From Diphasiastrum complanatum (Eukaryota; Streptophyta; Lycopodiopsida; Lycopodiales; Lycopodiaceae): DNA of 64,000 bases. The notes under the pieces are model-generated. The model worked only from the letters and a program-made list of their open reading frames with translations, was not told the origin of the DNA and made no database searches. The DNA lies in assembly GCA_029204225.1 (NCBI GenBank), contig CM055107.1:21378000-21441999 (forward strand). The letters are read 5' to 3'. Below are positions 26,453 through 36,480 of this stretch, piece by piece (positions within the stretch are counted from its first letter, which is position 1; the number at the start of each line of letters is the position of its first letter). A program made the translations under genes and the position numbers.

Positions 26453-26941
26453 TGTTATGGCCATATTTCGCTAAGAACATGGAATAGTCCTAACATGGTA
26501 GACCGGCCCTCCAGTGTTCAAGATTATTGTTCATGCCTAGATTTAATTCCACGTCGAGGCTTGTTGGTGACTAATGACCTTGAGAGGACCCAGACACTCT
26601 AATTGAGACATATGGAGTAGTGCATGTACATGTGACTGTTATAGGCAGGAGGTATGCATGAAGAGTTGTGATCTATTTATAGTTGACATGCATGGGGATT
26701 GCATGGGTTTATGCACAGGATCCTACTCTCTATATATTGAGGTAATGATTATTCCGTCGACGACTTTGGTCTAGGTTACCTGTAGCGCTCTTCTCCTCTT
26801 GCCATCACATGACATGGCTTGGGGGCTAGATCCAAGAGGATTTTCCAGAAGGGATCTAGGATTGGTTGGGCGGTTTTGCTCCATAGTCACTCTTGTGTTT
26901 TCCTATCCTCATCTTAGGGGTTTTCCCTATTGGCCTTTACA
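26453..26941 (+). repeat. 3' LTR of element D
   Basis: 489 bp, followed at once by the CATAT target duplication and the resumed copia frame. Confidence 0.92.
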
Positions 26942-27757
26942 CATATGATGAAAAGGGTAAGCAAGTAGTTTCTGGAACTTATGTTGCTTTCCTAATCTCT
27001 TTTGATGAACCTACAAGTGTAGATAAAGCAAGGAAAGAAGAGGAGTGGATCCAAGTAATGGATCTTGAGTATCAAGCTCTTATGAAGAATGAAACATGGA
27101 GATTGGTGGACTTACCTAAGGACAAGAAAGCTATTGGATGCAAATGGATCTTCAAGCTGAAGACAAACCAAGATGGATCTATCAACAACTCCAAGGCAAG
27201 GTTAGTGGCAAAAGGATATGCTCAAGAACAAGGGATTGACTATGATGAGACCTTTGCACCAGTGGCAAAGATGATAAGCATTCGAGTCATCATCTCACTT
27301 GCTACACTTTATGGATGTGATCTATGGCAAAATGGATATTACAAATGCATTCTTGAATGGTGATCTTGAGGAGAAAGTGTACATGGAGCAACCCGAGAGC
27401 TACATTTCATCAACAAAGCCAAATCATGTGTGTCTACTACAAAAGAGTTTGTATGGCCTTAAACAAGCACCAAGGAGTTGGTATGCTAAGCCTCATACTT
27501 TTTTACTCTCTCAAGGCTTTGTTATGAGTGAGTGTGATCATTCACTTTATTATAGGTTTGTTGGAAATGATGTTACCATCTTGCTAATCTATGTGGATGA
27601 TATCATCTTGAGTGGTGGAGACAATCAAGATGTGGAGGATATCAAGAGTGCTCTTAAGAAGGAGTTTGAGGTGCATGATCTTGGTAACTTGCATTACATT
27701 TTGGGAATAGAAGTCATTAGAGAAGTATGCTAATTCTGTTCTAGAAAGATTTCATAT
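26942..27757 (+). pseudogene. copia reverse transcriptase (element E), frameshifted
   Basis: RT copies element RNA to DNA. Readable motifs in order: WRLVDLPKDKKAIGCKWIFK, KARLVAKGYAQEQGIDYDET, a frameshift near 27325, MDITNAFLNGDLEEKVYMEQ, SLYGLKQAPRSWY and the catalytic LLIYVDDIILSG (YVDD). It ends with HDLGNLHYILGIEV, a further frame break and ERFHM, where the element B LTR begins. This is a textbook Ty1/copia RT with about one debilitating shift before B landed. Confidence 0.93.
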
Positions 27758-28671
27758 CCTCATGGTGAATCCCGAAAGATGGAATGACCATGTAGGAACT
27801 AGTATTTCTAGGCAAAGTAATAAATGCAAGTAGACCCATCTTAAAAAAAAGTAGAGTGAGCCACCTTTTGATGGTGACCTCTAGTGGAGAGCATTAGTCC
27901 GCTTGTAATTTTTGAAATGTGAAAATACCACTAGGATGTCACCTAAGGAGCTCTCTTGTTTGTTTAAGAGACTCACCCTTTGTAGAAGGGAGTTTTTTGC
28001 GTAATGCATCTACTCCATGTCCAAATGAGAAGAGCCTCCACGAGTTTGGCGCATCCTTTGAGCTCCTTGATCATGATTGTTTTCTTGCCTTAAGATCATG
28101 TCCTTCCATCCCTTTGTGTGTGGTTGTGGATCTTAGTGGTGGATTAGAATTCTTGTTTTCTTGGGATTAATGTAGGTTTCAGTATTCAGGTAAACTAAAT
28201 AGGCTGGAATTGTGATGTAAATCTTGCATATTCTCTTACAATTTGGTCTTTAGTTTCTTGTTTCAGTTTTGTAGATTATTGCATGTGTAGAATAGTTTAC
28301 AATTTAGGATCTGATCCAGTTCATTTTGCAGCATTAAAGTAGGATTTCATGGCATTTCAACCACTCTACACGTTGATTTCTTGGTTCAATGCATGATCTG
28401 CATTTTTGGTTTGAAAGCATGTGATTTCAGTCAAGAGAGACGCCCCTGAGTTGTCCTCTGACAGGCAGCATATTTACTACAACGTTTATCAGTTTCCTGT
28501 CTCATTTGGGCCTTGAAACAAACAGGTTACTTATTAAGAAAAGCTCGTAACCTCTGCTGGCAGGCAGAAGAACAAGAAACATAATATTTAAATCAAATAA
28601 AGAAGAAGAAGCCGAAGTTGTAGCAGATTATAAAGAGTCGAATCTATAAAGATCCGAAGAATCTGTAAACA
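27757..28671 (+). repeat. 5' LTR of element B
   Basis: Begins (TAT)CCTCATGGTGAATCCC and ends AATCTGTAAACA. The related 3' LTR lacks about 410 bp of its middle. Confidence 0.85.
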
Positions 28672-28673
28672 TT

Positions 28674-28691
28674 TGTCGTTGTTGCCGCTTG
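28674..28691 (+). other. Primer binding site of element B (tRNA-Asp type, decayed)
   Basis: TGTCGTTGTTGCCGCTTG, 2 bp after the LTR end; compare TGGCGCCGTTGCCGG. Confidence 0.65.
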
Positions 28692-29029
28692 CACTACCAC
28701 ACATCATTCATCCATGTAGCTGCAACACAATCAATGCTCATATTCCTACAGCTGTTATTTAAATCTTTTCACACAGTTCTGAGTTCTTCTAGACCTCTCA
28801 TCATCCATAGTGTACAGAAGCACCTATCCACAATCTTTCTAACTATTAAAAACACCAAAGGATCTGAACACGCCCTGCAAACCTACCTCCACTTTGCTCT
28901 CTACTCCTCCATCCACAACATCTCTCTTAACTCCATCAGCCTCCACACCAACGAGTTGCCTTGTTTCACCCTCTACTTCATGATCCTTCATGCTTCTCCT
29001 TCCACTCACACGAGCCTTCTTCCCTTCTC

Positions 29030-29610
29030 TCTCCATATCAACCGAGTCATTCGCTACCATCTCCGTCAAGTCCTTCATTAACATCTCAACCGAGTCGTTC
29101 ATTACCATTTTCGTCGAGTCATTTGTTACCATCTTCGCCGAGTCTTTCGTTAACATCTCAGCCGAGTCCTTCGTTACCATCTCGATCGACGGGCACTTAC
29201 AATAAAAAAAATTTCAAATCACGACCGAATCCTACGGGTGACAAAAACAAAATTTCAAATCACGACCGAATCCTACGAGTGCCCTCTCAACCGAATTTTT
29301 TGGATCCGATAATTATTTTGGTCACCATCTTGAACGAATCGTTTTGGTCACCATCTCGACCGAATCGTTTTGGTCATCATCTTGACCGAGTCGCCTTGGA
29401 CACCATCTCGATCGAATCATTTTGGTCACCATCTCGACTGAATTTTTTTGAAACACCATCTCGACCAAATTTTTTTGAAGACAATCTCGACCGAGTCTTT
29501 TCAAGACCATCTCGGCCGAGTCTTTTCAAGACCATCTCGACCGAGTATTCTGAAGACGATCTCGACTGAATCACTTCAACAACATCTCGACCGAGCCGGA
29601 TCCACACCAA
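29030..29610 (+). repeat. Degenerate minisatellite in the element B leader
   Basis: About 20 copies of a ~25-30 bp unit around CCATCTCGACCGAGTC with T-rich spacers. It shares the ATCTCRACCG core with the element A array although spacers differ. Confidence 0.85.
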
Positions 29611-29855
29611 ATTTTCGACCGAGACTTCTGTTCGAAATTTTGTCCGAGCCTCCAACCTCCTTGAGCCAAGAGCTCCCAATACAAAAAACAGGCATATACA
29701 CCAAAAAAAATCCCAAAAAACACCACTCATACCAATAAAAAGCCCTTCTGATAATGAGTCTCCCCCTTGAGTTCCCTACTAGCCCAAAAAAAAAAAAATC
29801 CTAAAAAATCAAAAGACACAAAAACAACAAAAAACTCATACAAAAAATAAAATAC

Positions 29856-31300
29856 ATGACAGTACACAATGGCCATCATATTGATCCTAATATTCCAGAA
29901 GATTATCCACACAAAATGATGTCTCCTATAGTTGAACAACTCAGACATCATAGGTTCTACCGAATACAATCACAAATACATGAGCCATCCACAAATCCAT
30001 TCGAGGGACAAGAATCTGATAGAGTTGAGTCCTCATGGGCACGAGCCCATTTTCGTGGTGTTGAAACATCACACCCCAAAACACACCTAAATGGCACTTT
30101 TGCCACCCATAGAGGTCATCTTAAGAAGAGAACACCCAAGTTAGATCTACCCAAATTTGACGGTAGTTCAGACCCTCAAAGGTTCCTGCAAATCTTTGAG
30201 AATGCATGCGATGTGTATGGAGAAACATCTTTCGATGCTATGGTCCAACTGTTTTCCATGACCATGATCGCTAAAGCATGTGACTGGTTTTTTAACCTCA
30301 ATCGTGAAGATAAGACAGACTGGTCCAATCTAAAAGAGTCCTTTATCAAGCGTTTTAAACCATTTCGTTTCATAGAGAGTCCTTTTGTCAAATTGAGTAA
30401 CATCAAGATGATATTGAGCGTTTCAAGTGCTTGAAAAGTCAAGTACATGAACAGCCCACCGAATAGATGCTCATCATCTGGTTTTTAGGCGGACTTCCAA
30501 GATGAATTAAACGTGAGCTTAGATCCAATGACGAATATACAAGCCTAAAGTTAGCTATGTCTGATGCCATCAAGGAAGAAGATGAAGGATCAGATGTTGA
30601 CGAATCTAGAGAAAGGAAAGCACCACGTGCTTCTATCCATGAGTTGAAGCCGATCGAGGATACCCGAGATCAGCTTTGAAAATCCCAGTTGGAGTTGCTT
30701 AATAAGCAACATCAACTGCAGATGGAGAAACTCACCAATGAGTTTCAAACTACTCTGAAGTTTATCCAACACAATATACCTCGTCAACCACACACTGCCC
30801 AGGTACCTAATAGACAAAAACCCATTTGGTGTCCACATTGTCGGGCTATACATCTTGTTGATGCTTGTCCTTCATATCAGCCTATCCAAGCACATGCCAT
30901 TCAACGATATGAAGAGCAACTGTCACAATCTGAACATTCCTCACATTATCACGAATACCCACTAGAAAGTCCAGAACCACTAGCCATACAAGATGGTTAT
31001 GCCATTATACAAGGGCCAATGAACAACAGATGTTTCATTTGTGGTGAAACCGGCCACTTCATGGTTGATTGTCCAGTCAAGACCAAGTACCATGTCGAGT
31101 GTCCCGACTGTGTCAGAAACACAGTTTCAAAGACTGTCCACAACAACCCAACAAGATTCTACATGCCCGACACGTCAATTATGAATCACGATAGGATTCT
31201 CACGACAACACCAAACGAGCACCATAGCAACCAACAGTTAAACCTGCTACTCAATCGAGAAGTTCCTTGAGAACTTCTACATTACCATGCCATTTACCAT
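29856..31300 (+). pseudogene. gag of element B, interrupted
   Basis: The ATG at 29856 opens a frame of 192 codons through KLDLPKFDGSSDPQRFLQIF and WFFNLNREDKTDWSNLKESF, then a ~25-bp deletion near 30411 (the DERVRDY region present in A) shifts the frame. Stops occur at 30465 (TAG) and 30678 (TGA). A later open stretch to 31270 holds two zinc knuckles, WCPHCRAIHLVDAC (C-x2-C-x3-H-x4-C) and RCFICGETGHFMVDC (classic C-x2-C-x4-H-x4-C), then CPDCVRN. The protein would be a nucleic-acid-binding capsid precursor. It is better preserved at the C-terminus than the copy in A. Confidence 0.87.
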
Positions 31301-31338
31301 ATCGATAATCGAACAATGACGTTATTTTAAATAAGTTA

Positions 31339-31836
31339 TTGCAAGACGTAGAGGAAACCGATATTCCGTCATCTGCTACTATTCCCAAACAAGAGCACTC
31401 TCCCCATGGAATTGACATTTTATCTCCACTCCTGCAACCTCAAATCTATATGTCTTTCCATTTTCTGACGAGATTTTTAACCACTGCATATAACAAACCA
31501 ACATTGAGAATCGCAAATCTAAAAGCGATTTTTTATGAATATCATGATCCAAAGGATACTAATGGAAATAGTATCTTCTCCTTCTATGCATTTCAAGCCA
31601 TATCTTACAAATCTGCTATCAATGATGGTCGATTTAGTGTCACCAACCTTGCCTTGTTTCTAACAAGAGCATATCAAAGTTTTTCTCATTACTCTACAAG
31701 ACCAATGGGATATTGCAATTGTCAAGGTGAATTATCAATGTTGATGAATGAGAGTTTTGTTCGACAAGTGCCATATAGTTCTCACTCTCTATACGGTTCA
31801 TTTATTTTCTTGTTCTTCTTCATCCCTTTTGTGTGA
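31339..31836 (+). CDS. Unknown open frame of element B, 165 aa
   Basis: Begins shortly after gag with an acidic start (MQDVEETDIPSSA). The middle reads LRIANLKAIFYEYHDPKDTN and MGYCNCQGELSMLMNESFV. The C-terminus is hydrophobic (GSFIFLFFFIPFV) and could be a membrane segment or a chance run. The collinear region in A (5246-5880) is broken. I see no protease active-site D-T/S-G and no other known domain. It may be a decayed element gene that happens to stay open; whether it is translated is unknown. Confidence 0.35.
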   Translation: MQDVEETDIPSSATIPKQEHSPHGIDILSPLLQPQIYMSFHFLTRFLTTAYNKPTLRIANLKAIFYEYHDPKDTNGNSIFSFYAFQAISYKSAINDGRFSVTNLALFLTRAYQSFSHYSTRPMGYCNCQGELSMLMNESFVRQVPYSSHSLYGSFIFLFFFIPFV

Positions 31837-32205
31837 TTGATTTTTGCATGAGAAATAGCTACTGCATGAGAGTCATCCGTAGAGTATCTCAAGAATACAT
31901 TTTCATTCATCTATTCATCTTCACATCACCTTGTACAAAGTTTAGGATCTTTGATCATACTACAACTTTCAGAAATCCATGTCATTTCAGAGTTGATTCT
32001 TGTCTTTCATAGCAATATTCATCTTCGAGTCACCTACAACAAGATCGAAACAAATTTAGTTAAAATTTGTTCAATCTTTAGTCTAGTCGCATGTTCGACG
32101 TGTTTCAACTGCGTGTTCCAAACACTGATCCAACCTTGAGCATGCAAGTTATAGATAACAACATCCCCACCAACAGATTTTAGAGGGGGGAGAGAGTGGA
32201 TCTGC

Positions 32206-33280
32206 TTGGATCCACTAGGAGCAGTTACATTGCCAGCACCAACATTTGCAAGATCGACAGCCAAGGTCACAAAACCAAAGACGATAACGACAAGACTAAG
32301 AAAGCAGATGAACAATCCAAAGATACTCAATCAGAAGAAGTACTCCAGTCATGGCGAAGATCCTTCAGAAGATGGAAGCACAAGCATTGGAAAATCAGTC
32401 TCCTTCTTCAACCAGCCTCTTGCCATACATCTGCATCCATTCTCATGCCTATCGCCCACACCATCTACCAATGTCAACACCTCCACCCTACCTTCCATCT
32501 ATCTGTTTGCCATCATTCCACACTGTTCATCGGAGAAATCCCCAATTTTTTCAAAGTCTGATAGTTTTACCAAAGTGGCTAAAAGATCATTGCAAGTGTT
32601 TTGTGGAGACCAACTACCACCTACAATGGTTGATCAACCAAAAGAAGATCTAAGAAGCAGGTGAAGCAGCTTGAAGAAATAAAGAGAAAGAGCAAAGAAG
32701 ATGAGTTGGAAAGGAGAAAACTTAAGCAATAAATAAGTCAGATCGATCTTGATCAAAAGAAACTCTCTAGAGCAATGATAGTTGAATCCCCTCCTATGAA
32801 GCCCGAAGAGATCCAAAAGTAATGGATCAAAGGAAGAAAGAGCTGCAGAAAAGGAAAAGATAAAAACAACAATGAGCCTGCAAGACAAAGTGAGCTCCTC
32901 ACCCAACGAGTGGTGGTCAAAGCTTGACATTGCAAGGGTCCAAGGCTGCAACTGTAGAACTACCAGTTCCTTCACCCTTCCACCAAGCCTTCATCATGTT
33001 TTCCTACCGTCACTGAACCATCTGTCCAAATCTGTTCCTACCACCAATGTGTTGACGATTCCATTTCTTTGAAGACTGTTAACCAAGATTTGTGCATCCT
33101 ATCAATCGAAGATTCTCTTCTTCTCATCAAGGAAAGAGCATTGACAAGACTGGAATTTCAACTGAGAGAAGAACTGCGAAAACACCTAAAAGCAATGGAT
33201 ACAGACCTCCTAGAAGTTAGTACCTACCAAGAAACCAAAGATGAAATCGTCAATGGCAGACACAAGTGATAAAAGAAAAA
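32206..33280 (+). pseudogene. 3' coding segment of element B, unknown product
   Basis: Open stretches in changing frames, collinear with 6138-7272 of element A. The first (32206-32664) starts MDPLGAVTLPAPTFARSTAK. Around 32670-32760 the frame is rich in Lys/Glu/Arg and looks helical. A later stretch (33069-33269) reads DSLLLIKERALTRLEFQLRE. A purine tract AGAGGGGGGAGAGAGTGG (32181-32198) precedes the region, as in A. No known domain is recognised. Confidence 0.45.
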
Positions 33281-33670
33281 GACATGCAGGATGCACTCAG
33301 GCATGCAAGTTGTGAAGCTGCTGGGAGCTCTCCAATTTTGAGAATGTCAACCACTTGCAGCAATAAGACATTCTGGTTACATTGTGGCAGACTGCGGAAA
33401 GCAATTTTTTGATAAAGGCTAACAACAATAAGCACTTGCTTTTATGCAAGCGAACAAGGATCTACGCTTTTTCATGTGACGATCGAAGATGCCAATGCAG
33501 AAGACACATTAGGGGTGGGATGATATTGGCTGATTCTGATGAATCTCCAAGATACTTGACCAGAGCAACCCAAGAGCACCTCTCACCTTGGACTGAGGAG
33601 GTCTCTAAGAAGATGAGACGAACGAAGACTGAGAGCCGAGAAATACTAGTTAATACTGTCAAATAAAAAC

Positions 33671-34190
33671 TGTGTAAGCCCCATGGTGAATCCAGAAAGA
33701 TGGAATGACCGTGTAGGAACTAGTATTTCTAGGCAAAGTAATAAATGCAAGTAGACCCTCTTAAAGAAAGTAGAGCAAGCTCTGATGGTGACCTCTAGTG
33801 GAGAGCATTATTTTAAAGTTTAGGATCTGATCCAGTTTGTTTTGCAGCATTAAAGTGGGATTTCATGGCATGTCAACCACTCTACACATTGATTTCTTGG
33901 TTGAATGCATGATCTGCATGTTTGGTTTGAAAGCATGTGACTTCAATTCAAGAGAGATGCCCCTGAGTTGTCCTCTGACAAGCAACACATTTACTACAAC
34001 GTCTATCAGTTTCTCCTACCTCATTCGGGCCTTGAAACAAATAGGTTAATCATTAAGAAAAGCTTGTAACCTTTGTTGACAGGCAGAAGAACAAGAAACA
34101 TAATATGTAAATCAGATAAGGAAGAAGAAGCCAAAGTTGTAGCATATTCTAAAGAGTCGAATCTATAAGCATCCGAAGAATCTGTAAACA
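33671..34190 (+). repeat. 3' LTR of element B, internally deleted
   Basis: Starts TGTGTAAGCCCCATGG and ends TCTGTAAACA. At about 33808 it jumps from GAGAGCATTATT to the inner block AGGATCTGATCC, omitting ~410 bp present in the 5' copy. Confidence 0.85.
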
Positions 34191-34254
34191 AGATGGTATG
34201 AATCAAGAGGATGGTCAAGGATCTTCACTTGCTGGATTTTTTAGAGAGCCTAAT

Positions 34255-34384
34255 TATCTTTTGTGACAATCTATCAGCCCAAAGGGTGGCAACCAATCCT
34301 ATCTTTCATGCTAGGAGCAAGCATATTGAGATGCAATATCATTTTGTGACTGACATGACATTGCTCAAACATGAGATAAGATGA
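34255..34384 (+). pseudogene. copia RNase H end (element E)
   Basis: Reads FCDNLSAQRVATNPIFHARS then KHIEMQYHFV, the classic copia RNase H terminus (CDNqSAi-la-NPvFHaRTKHIE-dyHFv). This resumes element E to the right of element B; sequence between RT and this point is mostly lost. Confidence 0.88.
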
Positions 34385-34390
34385 GTAAGG

Positions 34391-34665
34391 GAGGTTATAA
34401 AAGCACTTCCTTGTTGTTCCTTTGAACTTCCTTAGACCTTCAATAGCATGAAAAAGAAATTATCAATGCTTTTAATTTGGGATCCATCTTGATGCCATTT
34501 CCTAGTTCTAAGATGCCAATTTTCCGTTTGTATTAGTGAAGCAAACTAAGACCAGCCTCTTGCTCTTCTAGAAGCACATCACAAAATTTGCTCAATTTTT
34601 TTTTTTTACAAGTATTAACCTTTGTAAAACCTCCCTCTCAAACATGAAACTGAGATCGTAAAATA
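34391..34665. other. No recognised gene
   Basis: AT-rich spacer between copia and CACTA relics, with a run of T at 34600-34609. Confidence 0.4.
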
Positions 34666-35575
34666 TTACTCTAAAATTATTTTCACTAGCCATAGCGAAA
34701 CAATGTTGCCACCATAAAACATGAGATAGATGCTATGATCCTCATCCAAAATGAAGTAGAATAGTTCAAGATGAGATTCAAACCTGATCTTTGTTGCCCC
34801 TTTGAGTCCATTCAAATCATCAATAAGCACACAATCAAGATCAGTCGTGAAAGACTCCCTCTTAATGAATGCATTATAAAAGGTAGAAGACTTCTCTTCT
34901 TGACTATCTTGCCTATCTTGCACCACAATTCTATCCATCATAGAACCACTTGATCTAGTATTTTTATTGAACCATGTGACATTACTTGCTGTAAATAGTA
35001 CTTTCACAGGCTCACCAAAAAAATCACCACCACTTGCAAAATGCACACTTGAAGAGAACAAGCTTATTAGTATAATTAGCACTCTTAAAGTACACATGAT
35101 AAAAGAATGATTCTTCAAGGCTCTCCTTCGATACATGATTTTCATAGAACGCTCAAGGTAGAACATCCATCTTGTGTGCAGAGGTCCTGCAACTGATACT
35201 TCTTCAACCAAATGCACTAGAAGATGAACTTGTATATCCAAACAGGAAGTTGGAATTTCTCTGTTTAACAATCATACCATTTCAATTATTTGGATTTTCA
35301 CGAAATTCAATTCATTTTATTAAAAAAAAACCTTTTAAGAATTCCACCTACAAGATTGATATCACAAGTTGTTTAGCATATGCCATAAAAATATTGAAAT
35401 AGCACATATCTACACAAGTGTTTAAAAGGATATAAAAACCTAATCATTGATGATAATTTGTAAAGCATATTTTGTACGCCATCATTGAAACAACCTCGAA
35501 TAGAAAGAGGAAGTATGAATTGCAACATCTTATGCCAATCATGCGATTTCAATCCACTTAATTTACCATATTTGG
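34666..35575 (-). pseudogene. CACTA (En/Spm) transposase fragment
   Basis: Minus-strand reading from about 35560: GLKSHDWHKMLQFILPLSIR, matching the TNP2-type motif GLKSHDCH..-..LLP. From 35271 it continues LDIQVHLLVHLVEEVSVAGP and LHTRWMFYLERSMKI, the DUF4218-like block (HL-vHLveE-...-GP-h-RWMyp-ER). The remainder to 34666 is open but less recognisable (VLFTASNVTWFNKNTRSSGS). The transposase would act on CACTA terminal repeats; none are visible. The 35272-35520 stretch has frame breaks and perhaps an intron remnant. Confidence 0.75.
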
Positions 35576-35764
35576 TAAATGATTTTCATAAAGAATGTGC
35601 ATAGCTTGTTGGATTTCTCATTTGTTTTATCACGTTTTAACATGTGAGAGTTCAGACATGAAGAAAGATCAAAGCACTACACATCAATGGAAGGGGAGAG
35701 TTCATTTTGAATGCTATGAATGACTTTCTAAGCAAATATGGGATTTAGAGAAAAATCTTCGAGC

Positions 35765-36003
35765 TATACTCCACAGTAAAACAAAGTAGCCAAAAGCGGA
35801 CTCTTGTCGAGTCAAGTCTACGATATCCATGGTAATTTATGCTAACCTTTCGAACAAATTATGGGCAGAAGCAATTGCAATAGCATGTTACATTCATAAT
35901 TGTTGCAATACCAAGGCCGTCAACAACAAAATCCCTAAAGAGGTCTGGTCAAGTACAAAGCCATCCATTGATCACCTACGAGACTTTGGATGTGTATGTT
36001 ATG
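35765..36003 (+). pseudogene. copia integrase fragment, interrupted by a TRIM
   Basis: Frames read YTPQ..KVAKS, a shift, then NKLWAEAIAIACYIHNCCNT and KEVWSSTKPSIDHLRDFGCV, the segment around the end of the catalytic core and the FGC-Yv motif. It stops inside CVCYV at 36003, where the TRIM LTR TGTGAAAAG begins. It is not the same copy as element E, since the same motif is present there at 20.0 kb. Confidence 0.85.
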
Positions 36004-36480
36004 TGTGAAAAGTTTTTACACTTGGTGTGTATGGTCGGGCTTGAACCTAGGACCTCCCCCATTCCGGTGGGGTGCTCTACCATTGCTACCCGTCCATTTG
36101 TGTTTTAGCTACCGCCCACCTAGACCACACCCACAACCATGGCTCTGATACCATGCAAAAAGCTTTTACACTTGATGTGTGTGGTCGGGGCTAGGAATTG
36201 AACCTAGGACCTCCCCCATTCCGGTTGGGTGCTCTACCATTGAGCTACCTGTCCATTTGTGTTCCTCAAGTGTTGTGCAAGGCCTATAGCCTTGACACTT
36301 TCTAACACTCCCCCTCAAGGAATAGCCCTTTTTAGCTATCGCCCGCCTAGACCACACCCACAACCATGGCTCTGATACCATGTGAAAAGTTTTTATACTT
36401 AGTGTGTGTGGTAGGGATAGGGATTGAACCTAGGACCTCCCCCATTCTGGTGGGGTGCTCTACCACTGAGTTACCCGTCT
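36004..36480 (-). mobile_element. Tandem TRIM array with tRNA-like sequence in the LTR
   Basis: Three LTR copies on the minus strand: partial 36004-36103, complete 36154-36307 (154 bp) and partial 36380-36480. Between the last two lies a 72-bp internal region (36308-36379) with, on the minus strand, primer site TGGTATCAGAGCC and polypurine tract CCTTGAGGGGGAG next to the LTR start TGTTAGAAAGTG. LTRs end TTTTCACA or TTTTTGCA. This is a complete, coding-free miniature LTR element (TRIM), repeated in tandem as expected from LTR-LTR recombination. It sits in a copia integrase gene. An isolated LTR piece of the same family is at 42014-42074. Confidence 0.85.
36183..36254 (-). other. tRNA-like cloverleaf inside the TRIM LTR
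   Basis: Exactly 72 nt on the minus strand. D-arm GCTC-AATGGTA-GAGC pairs fully; T-arm CTAGG-TTCAATT-CCTAG pairs fully with a 7-nt loop; the anticodon-position arm (CCCAA/GGGGG) pairs in part; the acceptor pairs 5 of 7. Box A TAGCTCAATGG and box B GGTTCAATTCC match pol III consensus. Position 33 is not T and the acceptor is imperfect, so it is not a working tRNA gene. The same block is in the two other LTR copies. Confidence 0.8.

Larger units (their letters stand above)
20406..26941 (+). mobile_element. Element D: Ty3/gypsy chromovirus-type LTR element, pol degenerate
   Basis: LTRs are 20406-20884 and 26453-26941, starting TGTTA(C/T)GGCCATATT and ending in TCA/ACA. A perfect CATAT duplication flanks them (20401-20405, 26942-26946). 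An initiator-Met primer site follows the first LTR and a polypurine tract precedes the second. The interior is stop-rich, but near its 3' end HPVFHVIGLHEGD (about 25013-25050) matches the integrase C-terminal HPVFHVSxLK motif and 26250-26452 resembles a decayed chromodomain. Related fragments are at 50132-52566 (minus) and 59822-61140. A minus-strand piece of the A/B family (25066-26215) is nested inside. Confidence 0.88.
27757..34190 (+). mobile_element. Element B: gag-only Tat-like LTR retrotransposon
   Basis: 5' LTR 27757-28671, primer site near 28674, minisatellite leader, gag 29856-31300, open frame 31339-31836, second coding region 32206-33280 and an internally deleted 3' LTR (33671-34190). 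It is collinear with element A and equally lacks pol. It sits inside the copia element E between RT and RNase H. The first ~8 bp of the LTR (TGTGTAAG) are missing at the left and flanking target copies are not identical, so some sequence was lost at the junctions. Confidence 0.87.
20000..34390 (+). mobile_element. Element E: Ty1/copia remnant carrying nested insertions
   Basis: Three collinear copia pol pieces lie on the plus strand: integrase C-terminus (20008-20405), reverse transcriptase (26942-27757) and RNase H end (34255-34384). Element D splits the first two with a perfect 5-bp target duplication, and element B separates the last two. No LTR of E is visible; its 5' half is missing upstream of 20000, where sequence becomes non-coding. 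The order INT-RT-RH is diagnostic of Ty1/copia. E is the oldest layer of this stack. Confidence 0.85.

Noticed and set aside
31339-31836. Retroviral-type protease after gag of element B
   Set aside because: No D-T/S-G active-site motif or flap-like residues can be found in the frame.
36004-36480. Three genuine tRNA genes on the minus strand
   Set aside because: Box A/B and D/T arms are good, but the acceptor stem is imperfect, position 33 is not T and the sequence is embedded in LTRs with primer site and polypurine tract.
36004-36480. Cassandra TRIM with a 5S rRNA domain
   Set aside because: The embedded block has tRNA-type box A and B and none of the 5S internal control sequences.
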